Origin: Kurthia senegalensis
Lineage (GTDB): Bacteria > Bacillota > Bacilli > Bacillales_A > Planococcaceae
Direction: 5' to 3'
Assembly (NCBI RefSeq): GCF_000285595.1
Contig: NZ_HE611069.1
Location: forward strand, 36,868-100,867
Length of the DNA stretch: 64,000 nucleotides
Shown one piece after another: positions 25,370 through 34,979 of this stretch. The first letter of the stretch is position 1, and each line of letters begins with the position of its first letter. The position numbers and the translations under genes were made by a program. The notes under the pieces are model-generated. The model saw only the letters and a list, made by a program, of their open reading frames with translations, was not told where the DNA came from and made no database searches.

Positions 25370-28300
25370 TTATTTAAATATTTTTTCCACGACGCGTTTT
25401 GTCGCTTCACCGTCTTCTAAACTACAATACTTCTCTTGGAAAGCATCATATTTCGTTGCATAATCACGTTGAACTTCTTCAATATTTTGAAGTGCATGAA
25501 TGACTTCATCCGTTGTTTCTAGTAATGGACCAGGGGCTTCTGCCTCGAAATCAATATAAAAACCACGTAAATTATCACGATAGTCTGCAAAGTCGTATGT
25601 GTAATATAAAATTGGACGTTTCGTATTCGCAAAATCAAACATAACAGAAGAATAATCCGTCATTAAGACGTCAGAAATTAAGTACAGTTCTTGAATATCT
25701 GGATATTTCGATACGTTTTTAAACATCTCTCTGTACTCTTCTGGAATCGTTAAGCTATTGCTTACGACAACGTGCATACGAAGTAATACGATATAGTCGT
25801 CTCCGAGTGCTTCTTGCATTCTTTGTAAGTCTAATTCAAGTTTGAAGCTGAACTTACCTTTTTTCCCTGCTGTTTGATTATCACGGAAAGTTGGTGCATA
25901 TAAAACAATTTTCTTATCGCGTGGTAAGTTTAATTTATTCATTACTTTTTCTTTAATTTGTTCGTGATCTTGATAAAAAATATCATTTCGTGGGTACCCT
26001 GTTTGAAGAACTTCTCCATCGTAACGGAAAGCACTTCTAAATGCATTCGTCGCATATTCGCTAGGTGATATTAAATAATCCCACGTTTGAGTCGCATGAT
26101 GTACACGAGATAAATAGCCATCATCGCGACCTGTCACGTGATCCATATCAAATTGCATTTTCTTCAGCGGTGTACCGTGCCACGTTTGTAAATACGTCGT
26201 TTTTTTATTTTTATCTAAATACGTTGGGAAGTTTTGATTATTAACCCAATAGCCCGCTTTCGCTAAGTAGTAATAATATTTCGGACTTAGACGGCTAATT
26301 CGACGTGTATGTTCATCTTTAATCGGTAGTAAACCATTGTATACCCATACTTTTTTGTATGGTAAGTTTTGACGAACGATTTCTTCATAAATAACGCGTG
26401 GACTATCGGCATATTGCTTACCTACACCACTTTCAAACAAAATTAAGTTTTTATCAACTTTAACTGTTTTTAGCATCACTTTATAAGCAAACTTCATAAT
26501 TGGATAATACATCTTACGTTTCTTCAATTGGCGAATTGTAATCGAACCAACTGTTGACGTCGCAAAATCATCCCATTTATTTTCGAATTTCGTTGCGCTT
26601 TTTACCGCTTCAAAAATACGGTCACATGCACTCGTATCGCGATATTTAATAAATTTATTCGCACGCTGTACGTACTCGTCTTCCATCACGAAGTTTTGCG
26701 CTGCATATTTTTCAATTTCTGAAATAACCAATTCATTTTGGTCAACGATAACACCCGGTAGATCACGGTCAATATTTAAATGTGATGGGCGCTTACCGAT
26801 GAAACGTCTACGGTCAAATTGATAATAAACAATCGGTTTATGCAAGAAGCTGAAATCAAATCCAACACTTGAATAATCAGTTACCATTAAGGCACTCTCT
26901 TTAATTAAATGCTGTACGTCTACTTCACCTTGGTTGATGACGCGTACTGCTGAACTCTCAAAGAATTTCGAGTATTTTTGCATATTCGGATGTAAGCAGA
27001 ATAAAATGTCAAATTGATATTTTTCACTAAGTGCATGAAGTTCTACACTATTTACAAGTTCTTGATAACGATGGAAATAATCACTCTCAAGGAATACTTG
27101 CTCTGATGTAATCCAGTCTCGCCACGTTGGAATAATTAAAATTTGACGTTTCAGTGGAACGTCTTTCGTAAATAAAGCATCAAAACGTGATAAGCCTGTT
27201 ACGACTACTTCTTTTTCTGCATAGCCAAAGTCACTAACAATCATACCTTTTTCAAAATCTGAACTTACGATAAATAAATCTGTATCGAATCCTGATTTAG
27301 CAAACTTCCCGTAATTCGACACCATATTTTTCGTACCCATTACGCCGTGTTGTAAAAAGACTTTAACAGCTTGTACTTTTTTCTTATATTTTTTCGTTCT
27401 TATCGGATATAAATAGTCGGCATGGTGAGATGAAACGATTTTCGTCGCTTGCATCGTTTTTTCAATATGTTCTTTTGATTTGTAGTAAAGAACATTACCT
27501 AAAGGCTCTACGTTTGCGCGCTCAATAGAATTTCGATCAATTACATAGTAAACTTCTTTTTCTGGATGCTGTTTACGCATGTATTCAAAAAATCGAAAGC
27601 CGGTATCTTGTGCTTTATAAGGACGCTCCCCAATTAACCAAATATCATGTTTTTTATTCTCTTCGAATATTTTTTTCGAATGTTTCATAGAATGTTTCAA
27701 CACTTTATAAGCATCTGCATCAACATTGTACGTTTCAAAAGATAAGTTTTGCTGTTTAAATGTGAAGTACGGTGAAATGACAGTTGAAACGTCTTTGCCT
27801 TCTATGACCATTTCTTCTAACAATAACTTCGCTCTATTCGTTGGGCGACCAACTTTTTTCACATACACATCTTCATCGCCATTATTAAATTTAAATGCCA
27901 AATATAAATCGAATACTTGGTCCTCTAAATTTTTATTTCTAAAACTATTCAAATCAATTGCAATCTCATAAGCATATTTTTGATTACCTAATTTTCGTAG
28001 ACTATACGCTTCATCACGTATTAACTGTACGTGTTGTTTAAATTGATTTGCACTAGCACGAATTTGAATATATGCATCGCTTTCGACAATAAAGTTCGAT
28101 TGTGTAAACATAATACCTTTCACGATGACTTGCTCTTTTTGTTGTTTAATAGATTCAATTTGCAAGCGAATCTTCGGCTTAATTTGACCGTTAACATAAA
28201 CTGATAAGTTTCCTGAAACCGTTTGGGAAAGATGCACTTTATTACCATCTACAATAGAAGGTTCTAACAAGTCTAAATCCGTCTGATCAAAACCGCCTAG

Positions 28301-28696
28301 TCGAATGAAATAAGACATGTATTCTTCCGAATTTTCAATTGTAAATTTAGCTAGTTCACGTTTTTTCTCTACAAATTCTGGCTTACGTGTACTCGTTTTG
28401 ATTTTCGTTTCTAAATATAAATCGTACACATCTTCTTCACCATATCCACACGTTAATAGCTCGGTGATATTGAACTCAAATCGAGGTGTATTTGTAGGTT
28501 CTTTTAATGAAACGAGTAGTTTCTTTTCATCCGGATTAAGTCTTCGTTGTGCCCAAAGTTGATGTACTTTATAGTCTGGATCTGAGAACACCATACTTAG
28601 TGCTACTTTCATTCCTTCTTTACGAATCGTAATACGCTCTTTTAGAGGTGTTTTACGTTTCTTTTTCTTTAATATTTTTTTTATTTTCTTTATCAA
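25370..28696 (-). CDS. Double-domain CDP-glycerol:polyglycerophosphate glycerophosphotransferase (TagF-like)
   Basis: The 1108-residue protein has a lysine-rich N-terminal end, about 300 residues of beta-rich substrate-binding type sequence, then two CDP-glycerophosphotransferase domains. The first (about 340-690) has VFLQHGVMGTKN near residue 450 and VTDYSSVGFDFSFL near 604; the second (about 730-1105) has LQTWHGTPLKKM near 840 and LMTDYSSVMFDFAN near 1015. Single TagF proteins are about 750 residues with one such domain. The chain may build a wall teichoic acid or another polyol-phosphate polymer using CDP-glycerol or CDP-ribitol. No SD better than TAGGGTGACATAA is seen before ATG at 28696. 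No other tag/tar genes lie nearby. Confidence 0.9.
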   Translation of the reverse strand: MIKKIKKILKKKKRKTPLKERITIRKEGMKVALSMVFSDPDYKVHQLWAQRRLNPDEKKLLVSLKEPTNTPRFEFNITELLTCGYGEEDVYDLYLETKIKTSTRKPEFVEKKRELAKFTIENSEEYMSYFIRLGGFDQTDLDLLEPSIVDGNKVHLSQTVSGNLSVYVNGQIKPKIRLQIESIKQQKEQVIVKGIMFTQSNFIVESDAYIQIRASANQFKQHVQLIRDEAYSLRKLGNQKYAYEIAIDLNSFRNKNLEDQVFDLYLAFKFNNGDEDVYVKKVGRPTNRAKLLLEEMVIEGKDVSTVISPYFTFKQQNLSFETYNVDADAYKVLKHSMKHSKKIFEENKKHDIWLIGERPYKAQDTGFRFFEYMRKQHPEKEVYYVIDRNSIERANVEPLGNVLYYKSKEHIEKTMQATKIVSSHHADYLYPIRTKKYKKKVQAVKVFLQHGVMGTKNMVSNYGKFAKSGFDTDLFIVSSDFEKGMIVSDFGYAEKEVVVTGLSRFDALFTKDVPLKRQILIIPTWRDWITSEQVFLESDYFHRYQELVNSVELHALSEKYQFDILFCLHPNMQKYSKFFESSAVRVINQGEVDVQHLIKESALMVTDYSSVGFDFSFLHKPIVYYQFDRRRFIGKRPSHLNIDRDLPGVIVDQNELVISEIEKYAAQNFVMEDEYVQRANKFIKYRDTSACDRIFEAVKSATKFENKWDDFATSTVGSITIRQLKKRKMYYPIMKFAYKVMLKTVKVDKNLILFESGVGKQYADSPRVIYEEIVRQNLPYKKVWVYNGLLPIKDEHTRRISRLSPKYYYYLAKAGYWVNNQNFPTYLDKNKKTTYLQTWHGTPLKKMQFDMDHVTGRDDGYLSRVHHATQTWDYLISPSEYATNAFRSAFRYDGEVLQTGYPRNDIFYQDHEQIKEKVMNKLNLPRDKKIVLYAPTFRDNQTAGKKGKFSFKLELDLQRMQEALGDDYIVLLRMHVVVSNSLTIPEEYREMFKNVSKYPDIQELYLISDVLMTDYSSVMFDFANTKRPILYYTYDFADYRDNLRGFYIDFEAEAPGPLLETTDEVIHALQNIEEVQRDYATKYDAFQEKYCSLEDGEATKRVVEKIFK

Positions 28697-29002
28697 TTTA
28701 TGTCACCCTACTTTAAAAAATAATAAACACTTTTTTGTTTATTTCATAGAAAATCTTCACTATATTTCATGAATTATTGCGCTTAACACAATAAGTATGC
28801 ACTTTTGTATATTAACTTAAAACACGCTTTACATTATACTATAATTTCAAAATTCATGGTGTCTTGAAAAAATATAAAACATCGTGCTTTTACATTCCTA
28901 TTCCTTCTATATTTATATTCTCTAATTTTAAATTATTTAAACTAAGAATCCATATACCTTCATTAATTACTTTATATGGATTTACTTTCATTTTAATTTC
29001 AT
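28697..29002. other. AT-rich leader of the tagF-like gene
   Basis: About 300 bases with no gene of convincing quality on either strand. A TATAAT lies on the minus strand near 28840, without a clear -35 box. The tagF-like transcript may have a long untranslated leader. Confidence 0.4.
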
Positions 29003-29036
29003 AAAAAAAACCTCGAAATGAAAATTTCGAGGTTTT
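29003..29036 (-). terminator. Terminator of the POT transporter gene
   Basis: A 13-bp stem (29007-29019 with 29024-29036) and T run on the minus strand. Confidence 0.9.
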
Positions 29037-29056
29037 GAATACGTACATGTATTTTC

Positions 29057-30550
29057 TTAGCGAATTGATCCCATTTTACGAGAAATCCAAGGGCAAAGAA
29101 TTAACATAATAACGAATAACACGATTGCTGCTCCGCCAAGATAACCGAAGTATTGTACTTCTGAAACTTTATCGAATACTTTTGCAAGTTGTGCATTAAT
29201 TGCTTGAGCAACAGTACTTGTTAAGAACCATAAAGACATTGCTTGTGCAGCGAATGCTTCTGGTGCAAGTTTTGTCGTTGCTGATAAACCAACTGGTGAC
29301 ATTAATAATTCACCGATTACTACTAGGAAGAATGAAAGTACTAACCACCATGGGCTAATTAATTCAGTACCACCAGAAGTCATTGCTGGAATTACCATGA
29401 TTAAGAATGACGCCCCTGCAAATAATAATGAGAATGAAAATTTAACAGGAGTTGAAGGACCCTTATTACCAAGTTTCATCCATAGAGCAGCCATGATTGG
29501 TGCAAGGATGATGATGAATAATGGGTTTAATGATTGGAAGAAAGCTGGTGAAATTGTTTTTGATCCAATTTCTAAGTTTGTACGTGTATCTGCATAGATT
29601 GCTAAAATTGTAGAACCTTGTTCTTGGATAACCCAGAACATCGTACCTGCAATGAATAAAGGAATATATGCAAGTAAGTGTGATTTTTCTTCTTTTTTCG
29701 TGCTCTTAGATGTGAACATCCAAATGAATACAGAGATTGGTGCTAATACACCGATTACTGTGAAGAAGTTGATTACGAAACCGATTGTTAACCAACCTTT
29801 TAAGTAAACGATTAATACTAAAACTAAGAAAATAACGAGTGAGATAATTGCTTTTTTAACGATGCTTTTAATTTCATTTTTCGCCAATGGATTAGCCGGT
29901 GCGACACCTGCCATACCAAGGTTTTTCTTCTCAGAAAGTTTAAACATAATTAAACCAATTGCCATACCAACTGCAGCTACCGAGAATCCGGCGTGATAAC
30001 TTTGAAATTCTTGTTGTACGGCACCAACAATTAATGGTGAAAGAAATGCACCTAAGTTAATACCCATATAGAAAATACTGAAGCCTGAATCACGACGAGG
30101 ATCATTTGTTGAATAAATATCCCCTACAACTGATGATACGTTTGGTTTTAATAAACCTGTACCTAAAATAATCAAGACCATTGAGATGAATAAGAACGTT
30201 GCGCCACCAGGTAATGCTAGACAAATATGCCCTAGCATGATTAATAAACCACCCCAGAATATCGTACGTCTTGTACCTAAAATACGGTCAGCAATCCATG
30301 CCCCGATAATACCTGACATATAAACAAGTGAACCGTAAATTGACATGATTGATGCGGCAGTAGATTTATCAAATAATGCTAAACCGCCATCTGTTACGCT
30401 TTTGTACATGAAGTACACAAGAAGCGCCTTCATACCATAGTATGAAAAACGTTCCCAGAACTCAGTGAAGAATAAGTTGAACAAACCTTTTGGATGTCCA
30501 AAGAATCCTTTTTGAGGGACTGTTTTGACAATCTCTTCTTTTGTTGCCAT
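29057..30550 (-). CDS. dtpT: POT/PTR di- and tripeptide:proton symporter
   Basis: The 497-residue protein has 14 predicted helices. The proton-coupling motif ExxERFxYY appears as EFWERFSYYG in helix 1, and the PTR2 signatures are GAWIADRILG in helix 2 and FSIFYMGINLGAFLSPL in helix 5. It resembles the DtpT of Lactococcus and Bacillales. AAAGAGGTAAATC precedes ATG at 30550. A strong promoter lies at 30638-30667, giving a leader of about 80 bases. It stands alone between terminators. Confidence 0.95.
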   Translation of the reverse strand: MATKEEIVKTVPQKGFFGHPKGLFNLFFTEFWERFSYYGMKALLVYFMYKSVTDGGLALFDKSTAASIMSIYGSLVYMSGIIGAWIADRILGTRRTIFWGGLLIMLGHICLALPGGATFLFISMVLIILGTGLLKPNVSSVVGDIYSTNDPRRDSGFSIFYMGINLGAFLSPLIVGAVQQEFQSYHAGFSVAAVGMAIGLIMFKLSEKKNLGMAGVAPANPLAKNEIKSIVKKAIISLVIFLVLVLIVYLKGWLTIGFVINFFTVIGVLAPISVFIWMFTSKSTKKEEKSHLLAYIPLFIAGTMFWVIQEQGSTILAIYADTRTNLEIGSKTISPAFFQSLNPLFIIILAPIMAALWMKLGNKGPSTPVKFSFSLLFAGASFLIMVIPAMTSGGTELISPWWLVLSFFLVVIGELLMSPVGLSATTKLAPEAFAAQAMSLWFLTSTVAQAINAQLAKVFDKVSEVQYFGYLGGAAIVLFVIMLILCPWISRKMGSIR

Positions 30551-30847
30551 ATAGATTTACCTCTTTCTCTTTCAATAATTAAAATAGTCTAACAATTCGA
30601 AACAGTTAAGTTTCTATTTTGAAAAAACAGTATGTCCATTATACACACACAGATGTTCGAATGTCAAAAATTATTATTATATAGAATTTTCTGATTTATT
30701 AAGTTAATAATATGTCAAATTAACAAGAAGTTCAATAGTTTTTTCATTTATTTTTCAAATACTACTATAATATTATTTTTCTACTCAATATTTATTTCCC
30801 CTTTTTTCCTATACAAAACTCAATGAGTATACTATTGATTCAAACGA
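30551..30847. other. AT-rich region upstream of dtpT
   Basis: It holds the dtpT promoter and a second minus-strand TTGACA (30713-30718) without a clear -10 partner, which could be part of an additional promoter. No gene was recognised. Confidence 0.4.
30638..30667 (-). promoter_or_regulatory. Sigma-A-type promoter of dtpT
   Basis: TTGACA (30662-30667) and TATAAT (30638-30643), both perfect, with an 18-base spacer rich in TG repeats. Confidence 0.8.
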
Positions 30848-30894
30848 AAAATAACTGTAAGAACTTTCATAAAGGAAGTTCTTACAGTTATTTT
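30848..30894 (-). terminator. Terminator of hflX
   Basis: A 19-bp stem (30848-30866 with 30876-30894) just after the hflX stop. Confidence 0.85.
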
Positions 30895-30898
30895 AAAA

Positions 30899-32170
30899 TT
30901 ATTTTTTGAATGCTTTCATACGATTTACATCCGAGACATGTAACTCGACTTTTAGTAACGTACCTTCCTCTACATATTCTGTAGAAAGAATATTTGCACG
31001 CTCATTCAAATACGATACGAGATCTCCGCGATCATACGGAATACACAACGTTTGTACTTCGTAATCTGCAAAGATTGCTTTACGAATCATTTCTAAAAGT
31101 TCATCTAATCCAACATCTTGTTTCGCAGATAAATAAATTTTATTTTTACTAACGAACGGATATTGAATATTTGCTCGGTCTGCTTTGTTGTATACATAAA
31201 TTGTCGGAACATCCACAACGCCAACGTCTTCTAGCGTTTTATTTGTAATGTCGATCATGTATTCATGTTCTTCATTTGATACGTCAACGACATGAAGTAA
31301 TAAATCGGCTTCTCTCGCCTCTTCTAATGTTGAACGGAATGCCTTCACGAGATGGTGAGGTAGCTTACTTACGAATCCAACTGTATCCGTTAATAAAAAT
31401 TTCTTATTATCCTCTAACTCAATTTGGCGTACAGACGTATCTAATGTAGCAAACAACATATCTTTCTCAAGTACTTGCTTTTCCTCATCAGGATTCGTAC
31501 GTTCAAGAAGTTGGTTCATAATCGTCGACTTTCCAGCATTTGTATAACCGACTAATGAGACGACTGGCAATGCATTTTTTTGACGCTTTTTTCGCTGCGT
31601 CTCACGTTGCGCTTTTACTTCTTCTAATTCCTTATGAATTTTTGCAATTTGTTTTTCAATTTTACGACGGTCTAATTCTAGTTTCGTTTCACCAGAACCT
31701 TTATTTTGGAAACCGCCGCCCGTACCGCCACCTTGTCTGCTTAATGATGCATTCATTCCGACTAGACGTGGCATTAAATATTTCAACTGTGCGATTTCAA
31801 CCTGCATTCGTGCCTCATTCGTTTTCGCACGGCGCGCAAAAATGTCTAATATGAGTGTCGTACGGTCAATTACTTTACAATCTAAATCTTGCTCTAAATT
31901 ACGAATTTGAGCTGGTGATAATTCATCATCAAAAATAACGACGTTCGCACCTTTTTCTTCGTACATTTGACGAATCTCTTCTGTCTTCCCTGTTCCTACG
32001 TAATGAGAAGGTGTTACACGCTCTAAATTTTGTGTTACAACACCTACTACTTCTACGTCCATCGCTTCTGCTAAATTGCTTAATTCTTCGATGGAATAAT
32101 CGAAATGGCGATCGTTACGTAAATTCACACCAACGAGAATCGCTTTTTCTTCAATGTAATCTTCTTCCAT
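30899..32170 (-). CDS. hflX: Ribosome-splitting GTPase HflX
   Basis: The 423-residue protein has the HflX N-terminal domain (VGTGKTEEI, DDELSPAQIRNLE), the glycine-rich SRQGGGTGGGFQNKGSGETKLELDRR linker read as two parts, and a TRAFAC G domain with G1 GYTNAGKST, G3 DTVGF and G4 NKAD. HflX splits stalled or hibernating 70S ribosomes during stress. GGAGGTG, five bases upstream, supports ATG at 32170. Transcription is separated from its neighbours by terminators. Confidence 0.95.
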   Translation of the reverse strand: MEEDYIEEKAILVGVNLRNDRHFDYSIEELSNLAEAMDVEVVGVVTQNLERVTPSHYVGTGKTEEIRQMYEEKGANVVIFDDELSPAQIRNLEQDLDCKVIDRTTLILDIFARRAKTNEARMQVEIAQLKYLMPRLVGMNASLSRQGGGTGGGFQNKGSGETKLELDRRKIEKQIAKIHKELEEVKAQRETQRKKRQKNALPVVSLVGYTNAGKSTIMNQLLERTNPDEEKQVLEKDMLFATLDTSVRQIELEDNKKFLLTDTVGFVSKLPHHLVKAFRSTLEEAREADLLLHVVDVSNEEHEYMIDITNKTLEDVGVVDVPTIYVYNKADRANIQYPFVSKNKIYLSAKQDVGLDELLEMIRKAIFADYEVQTLCIPYDRGDLVSYLNERANILSTEYVEEGTLLKVELHVSDVNRMKAFKK

Positions 32171-32190
32171 CAGAACACCTCCGTTACATA

Positions 32191-32224
32191 TAAAAAGGAG
32201 AGCAAGCTTTCGTCTGCTCTCCTT
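32191..32224 (-). terminator. Terminator of the VOC gene
   Basis: A 10-bp perfect stem (32195-32204 with 32215-32224), followed on the minus strand by TTTTATATGT. Confidence 0.7.
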
Positions 32225-32242
32225 ACAGATATTTTTATCGTA

Positions 32243-32944
32243 TCACGCCTCATAGCCCTTGGCAATTTCAATGGACTGTAAGCGTTCAACCGAATCATTG
32301 CTTTCTTTAAACTCAAACACTGTATTTCCTAACTTTAAATGATTCCCTTTAATAGGAAGAGATAGCAACCGAGACCAATGTGTCATTTTGCGATTCACGT
32401 CTTGAACGTGGAAAATACACTTTTGAATCGACAACGATTCATTCGCTTCTGTTAGTGTTCCATCTTGATGCAACGACTGAAATCGCTCTTCTTTTGATTG
32501 CTCCCACTGAATGAAAAATGGGTACGGTAATTTTTTATCAATTTTATGTTCGATAAAAAGCATTTTCCATTTTCGAATGTCTCCGTTTTTTGTCTTACGC
32601 TCAGATTCGATTAAACCACTCGTTTTATAACCTAGTTTTTGAAAATAACGATTTTGTTCTTCCAAATTGTCCGAGCGTAAACAAACCGATCCGAAACCTT
32701 CACGAAACTGTAAGTCGTTTAACAATTGACGAGTGAGAGGATGTGTAGAATTTTTCGTTATTTCTTCATCTTCTACAGATAAGTATTCAATATAACTATT
32801 TTGCGTATATAAAAGTGCATTGTATGTGCCCCACTGTAAATGTTGGCCTCCCTCTACAGGATGAATACCTTCGACTGTAACCTCTCTTGCAATTTCAGCC
32901 GGTGTTTTTTTCGTAAAGTAGACTACATGATCTAATTCAAACAT
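32243..32944 (-). CDS. VOC/glyoxalase-like domain protein
   Basis: The 233-residue protein starts ELDHVVYFTKKTPAEI and has the two halves of a vicinal-oxygen-chelate fold; a second module begins at CIFHVQDVNRKMTHW. It resembles the Glyoxalase_3 type proteins of unknown function found in Bacillus. Two possible metal histidines are HHV-like positions at residues 6 and about 180, but a full ligand set is not clear, so catalysis is uncertain. AAGGGGATGAGCGA precedes ATG at 32944. It is monocistronic by its terminator. Confidence 0.7.
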   Translation of the reverse strand: MFELDHVVYFTKKTPAEIAREVTVEGIHPVEGGQHLQWGTYNALLYTQNSYIEYLSVEDEEITKNSTHPLTRQLLNDLQFREGFGSVCLRSDNLEEQNRYFQKLGYKTSGLIESERKTKNGDIRKWKMLFIEHKIDKKLPYPFFIQWEQSKEERFQSLHQDGTLTEANESLSIQKCIFHVQDVNRKMTHWSRLLSLPIKGNHLKLGNTVFEFKESNDSVERLQSIEIAKGYEA

Positions 32945-33070
32945 TCGCTCATCCCCTTCTTACAGACTTATATTTGTCCATTTTATATTATCATAAAATT
33001 TAGAAAATTTTAGATAAAAAGCGTTTGTTTTCATATTTCCACTGTATAATTCACTCTGACTTCTACGCAT

Positions 33071-33098
33071 AAAAAAAGAGTCTGTCATAGCAGACCCT
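33071..33098 (-). terminator. Terminator of lctP
   Basis: An 8-bp stem with one G-T pair (33077-33084 with 33091-33098), followed on the minus strand by seven T residues. Confidence 0.75.
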
Positions 33099-33114
33099 TC
33101 TTTTACATACGATG

Positions 33115-34779
33115 CTATGGAATCATAAATGATAAAACATTACTTTGTAAAAACGTCAGAATACAAACAAACAGTAATAAAATAATGCTGTATTTAAATG
33201 TGAAACGAAGTAACTCCGATTCTCTTCCCATCAAGCCTACCGCTGCAGCTGCAACCGCAATCGATTGTGGAGAAATCATTTTACCCGTGACGCCACCCGA
33301 CGAATTCGCCGCAAGCGCAAGCACAGGATCCATCCCTACAGACGTCGCTGTTACTTGTTGTAATTTCGCAAACAAGACGTTCGCTGACGTATCAGATCCC
33401 GTAATAAATACACCAATCCATCCTAATACAGGTGAGAAGAATGGGAATAGCGCGCCGGTTTTAGCAAGTACTAAACCAAGTGTCGTCGTCATACCAGCTG
33501 CATTGACGACATAGGCGTACCCAACAACGGCACAAATCGTCAATAACGGGAATTTGATTTCATTCGCCGTCTGCCCAAAAATGCTGAACCAGTCTTTCCA
33601 ACGAACGTTGAAAATAAACTTCGTCACGATTGCTGCTAATAAAATCGCCGTGCCTGCTGCGCCTAACACTTCGAGTTTGTAATACGCTTCAATCGGTGCT
33701 TGCGTCACACCGTTTAAAACTTGATTGTGAACAAAAGGTACGTGTGGCATAAATGTCAGCCAGTCCCCTAATTTATTCACAGCTAACAAAATGCTATTTG
33801 CCCCTTCATAATGACCGGTTAAAGCGAGTTTGATTTTTGGAATACCCCAAATAGAAATAAAAATCGTTAATATAATAAACGGAGACCATGCTTTGAAAAT
33901 TTTCGCGCCGGAGTAAGAAAGATCTTTTTCCTCTTCGACTTTTTCATCTTTAAAACGATAAATCGTTTTTGGTTTCCAAATTTTCATAAATAATGCTAAT
34001 GCCACTAATGAAACGAGTGCTGACAATACGTCAGGTAACTCAGGTCCTAAAAAGTTTGACGTTAAATATTGCGTCACAGCAAATGAAATACCCGATACTA
34101 AAATCGCTGGTAATACTTCCATTGTTTTTTTGAATCCAACCATAATCCAAACGAGTAAAAATGGAATACAGACAGATAAAAACGGTAATTGACGCCCTAC
34201 CATTTTTGAAATTTCAATCGCTGGAATACCAGTTGGTCCCTCCATCGCCGTAATCGGAATACCGATTGCACCGAACGCTACCGGTGCTGTATTCGCAATC
34301 ATACAAAGTCCAGCCGCATATAACGGGTTAAATCCTAAACCGACTAATAAGGCAGCTGAAATCGCTACAGGAGCGCCAAATCCTGCTGCACCTTCTAAAA
34401 ATGCGCCAAATGAAAACGCTACCAATAAAGATTGAATACGACGGTCTTCTGTAATAGAAAGAACCGAATGGCGAATAATGTCAAATTGCCCTGTACGAAC
34501 CGTCACATTGTATAGGAATACGGATGTAATGATGATCCAACCAATCGGTAACAACCCATATATCCCACCTTGCGTTGCAGACATAATTGCCGTCCCTACA
34601 GGCATTTTAAATGCCACAACTGCTAAAACGAGTGCAACGAGTAACGTCGTTAGTCCAGCTATGTACCCTTTCATTTTCTTAATCATTAACGCCCAAATAA
34701 AATAAATAATCGGAATGACAGCTATGAGTGCTGACCAACCTAAACTGCCACCAACAGCTGTGTAATCTTGTGTAAACAT
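33115..34779 (-). CDS. lctP: L-lactate permease
   Basis: The 554-residue integral membrane protein belongs to the LctP/LldP family: AFSFGAFLEGAAGFGAPVAIS in the first half and FITGSDTSANVLFAKLQQVT in the second are the defining patterns. It imports lactate, and probably glycolate, with protons. AGGGGGAAATGGAATG supports ATG at 34779. It is divergent from a LutR-like GntR regulator, as in B. subtilis where lutP and lutR are adjacent. A promoter with an operator just downstream lies between them. The lactate oxidation genes lutABC are not in this window. Confidence 0.94.
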   Translation of the reverse strand: MFTQDYTAVGGSLGWSALIAVIPIIYFIWALMIKKMKGYIAGLTTLLVALVLAVVAFKMPVGTAIMSATQGGIYGLLPIGWIIITSVFLYNVTVRTGQFDIIRHSVLSITEDRRIQSLLVAFSFGAFLEGAAGFGAPVAISAALLVGLGFNPLYAAGLCMIANTAPVAFGAIGIPITAMEGPTGIPAIEISKMVGRQLPFLSVCIPFLLVWIMVGFKKTMEVLPAILVSGISFAVTQYLTSNFLGPELPDVLSALVSLVALALFMKIWKPKTIYRFKDEKVEEEKDLSYSGAKIFKAWSPFIILTIFISIWGIPKIKLALTGHYEGANSILLAVNKLGDWLTFMPHVPFVHNQVLNGVTQAPIEAYYKLEVLGAAGTAILLAAIVTKFIFNVRWKDWFSIFGQTANEIKFPLLTICAVVGYAYVVNAAGMTTTLGLVLAKTGALFPFFSPVLGWIGVFITGSDTSANVLFAKLQQVTATSVGMDPVLALAANSSGGVTGKMISPQSIAVAAAAVGLMGRESELLRFTFKYSIILLLFVCILTFLQSNVLSFMIP

Positions 34780-34827
34780 TCCATTTCCCCCTCATTTTGT
34801 GAAATTTGTGCTCCCCATCACAAATAT

Positions 34828-34842
34828 GGTCATCAGATGACC
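34828..34842. promoter_or_regulatory. GntR/FadR-type operator upstream of lctP
   Basis: A perfect inverted repeat GGTCATC-A-GATGACC lies about 10 bases downstream of the lctP -10 box. The shape (7-1-7, TC...GA core) is typical of FadR-subfamily regulators; binding by the divergent LutR-like protein is inferred. Confidence 0.7.
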
Positions 34843-34852
34843 TTACGTTAAA

Positions 34853-34881
34853 ATTATATTCTCAATTTTCAGTTTACTCAA
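34853..34881 (-). promoter_or_regulatory. Sigma-A-type promoter of lctP
   Basis: TTGAGT (34876-34881) and TATAAT (34853-34858) are 17 bases apart on the minus strand. Confidence 0.75.
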
Positions 34882-34979
34882 CAGTTTTTTTCACTTATTT
34901 AGAATTTATAAGACGTTTCATAGAAAATAAATGTATACTATAGCTACATATACACAGACGTACAACTAGGAGTGTTATT

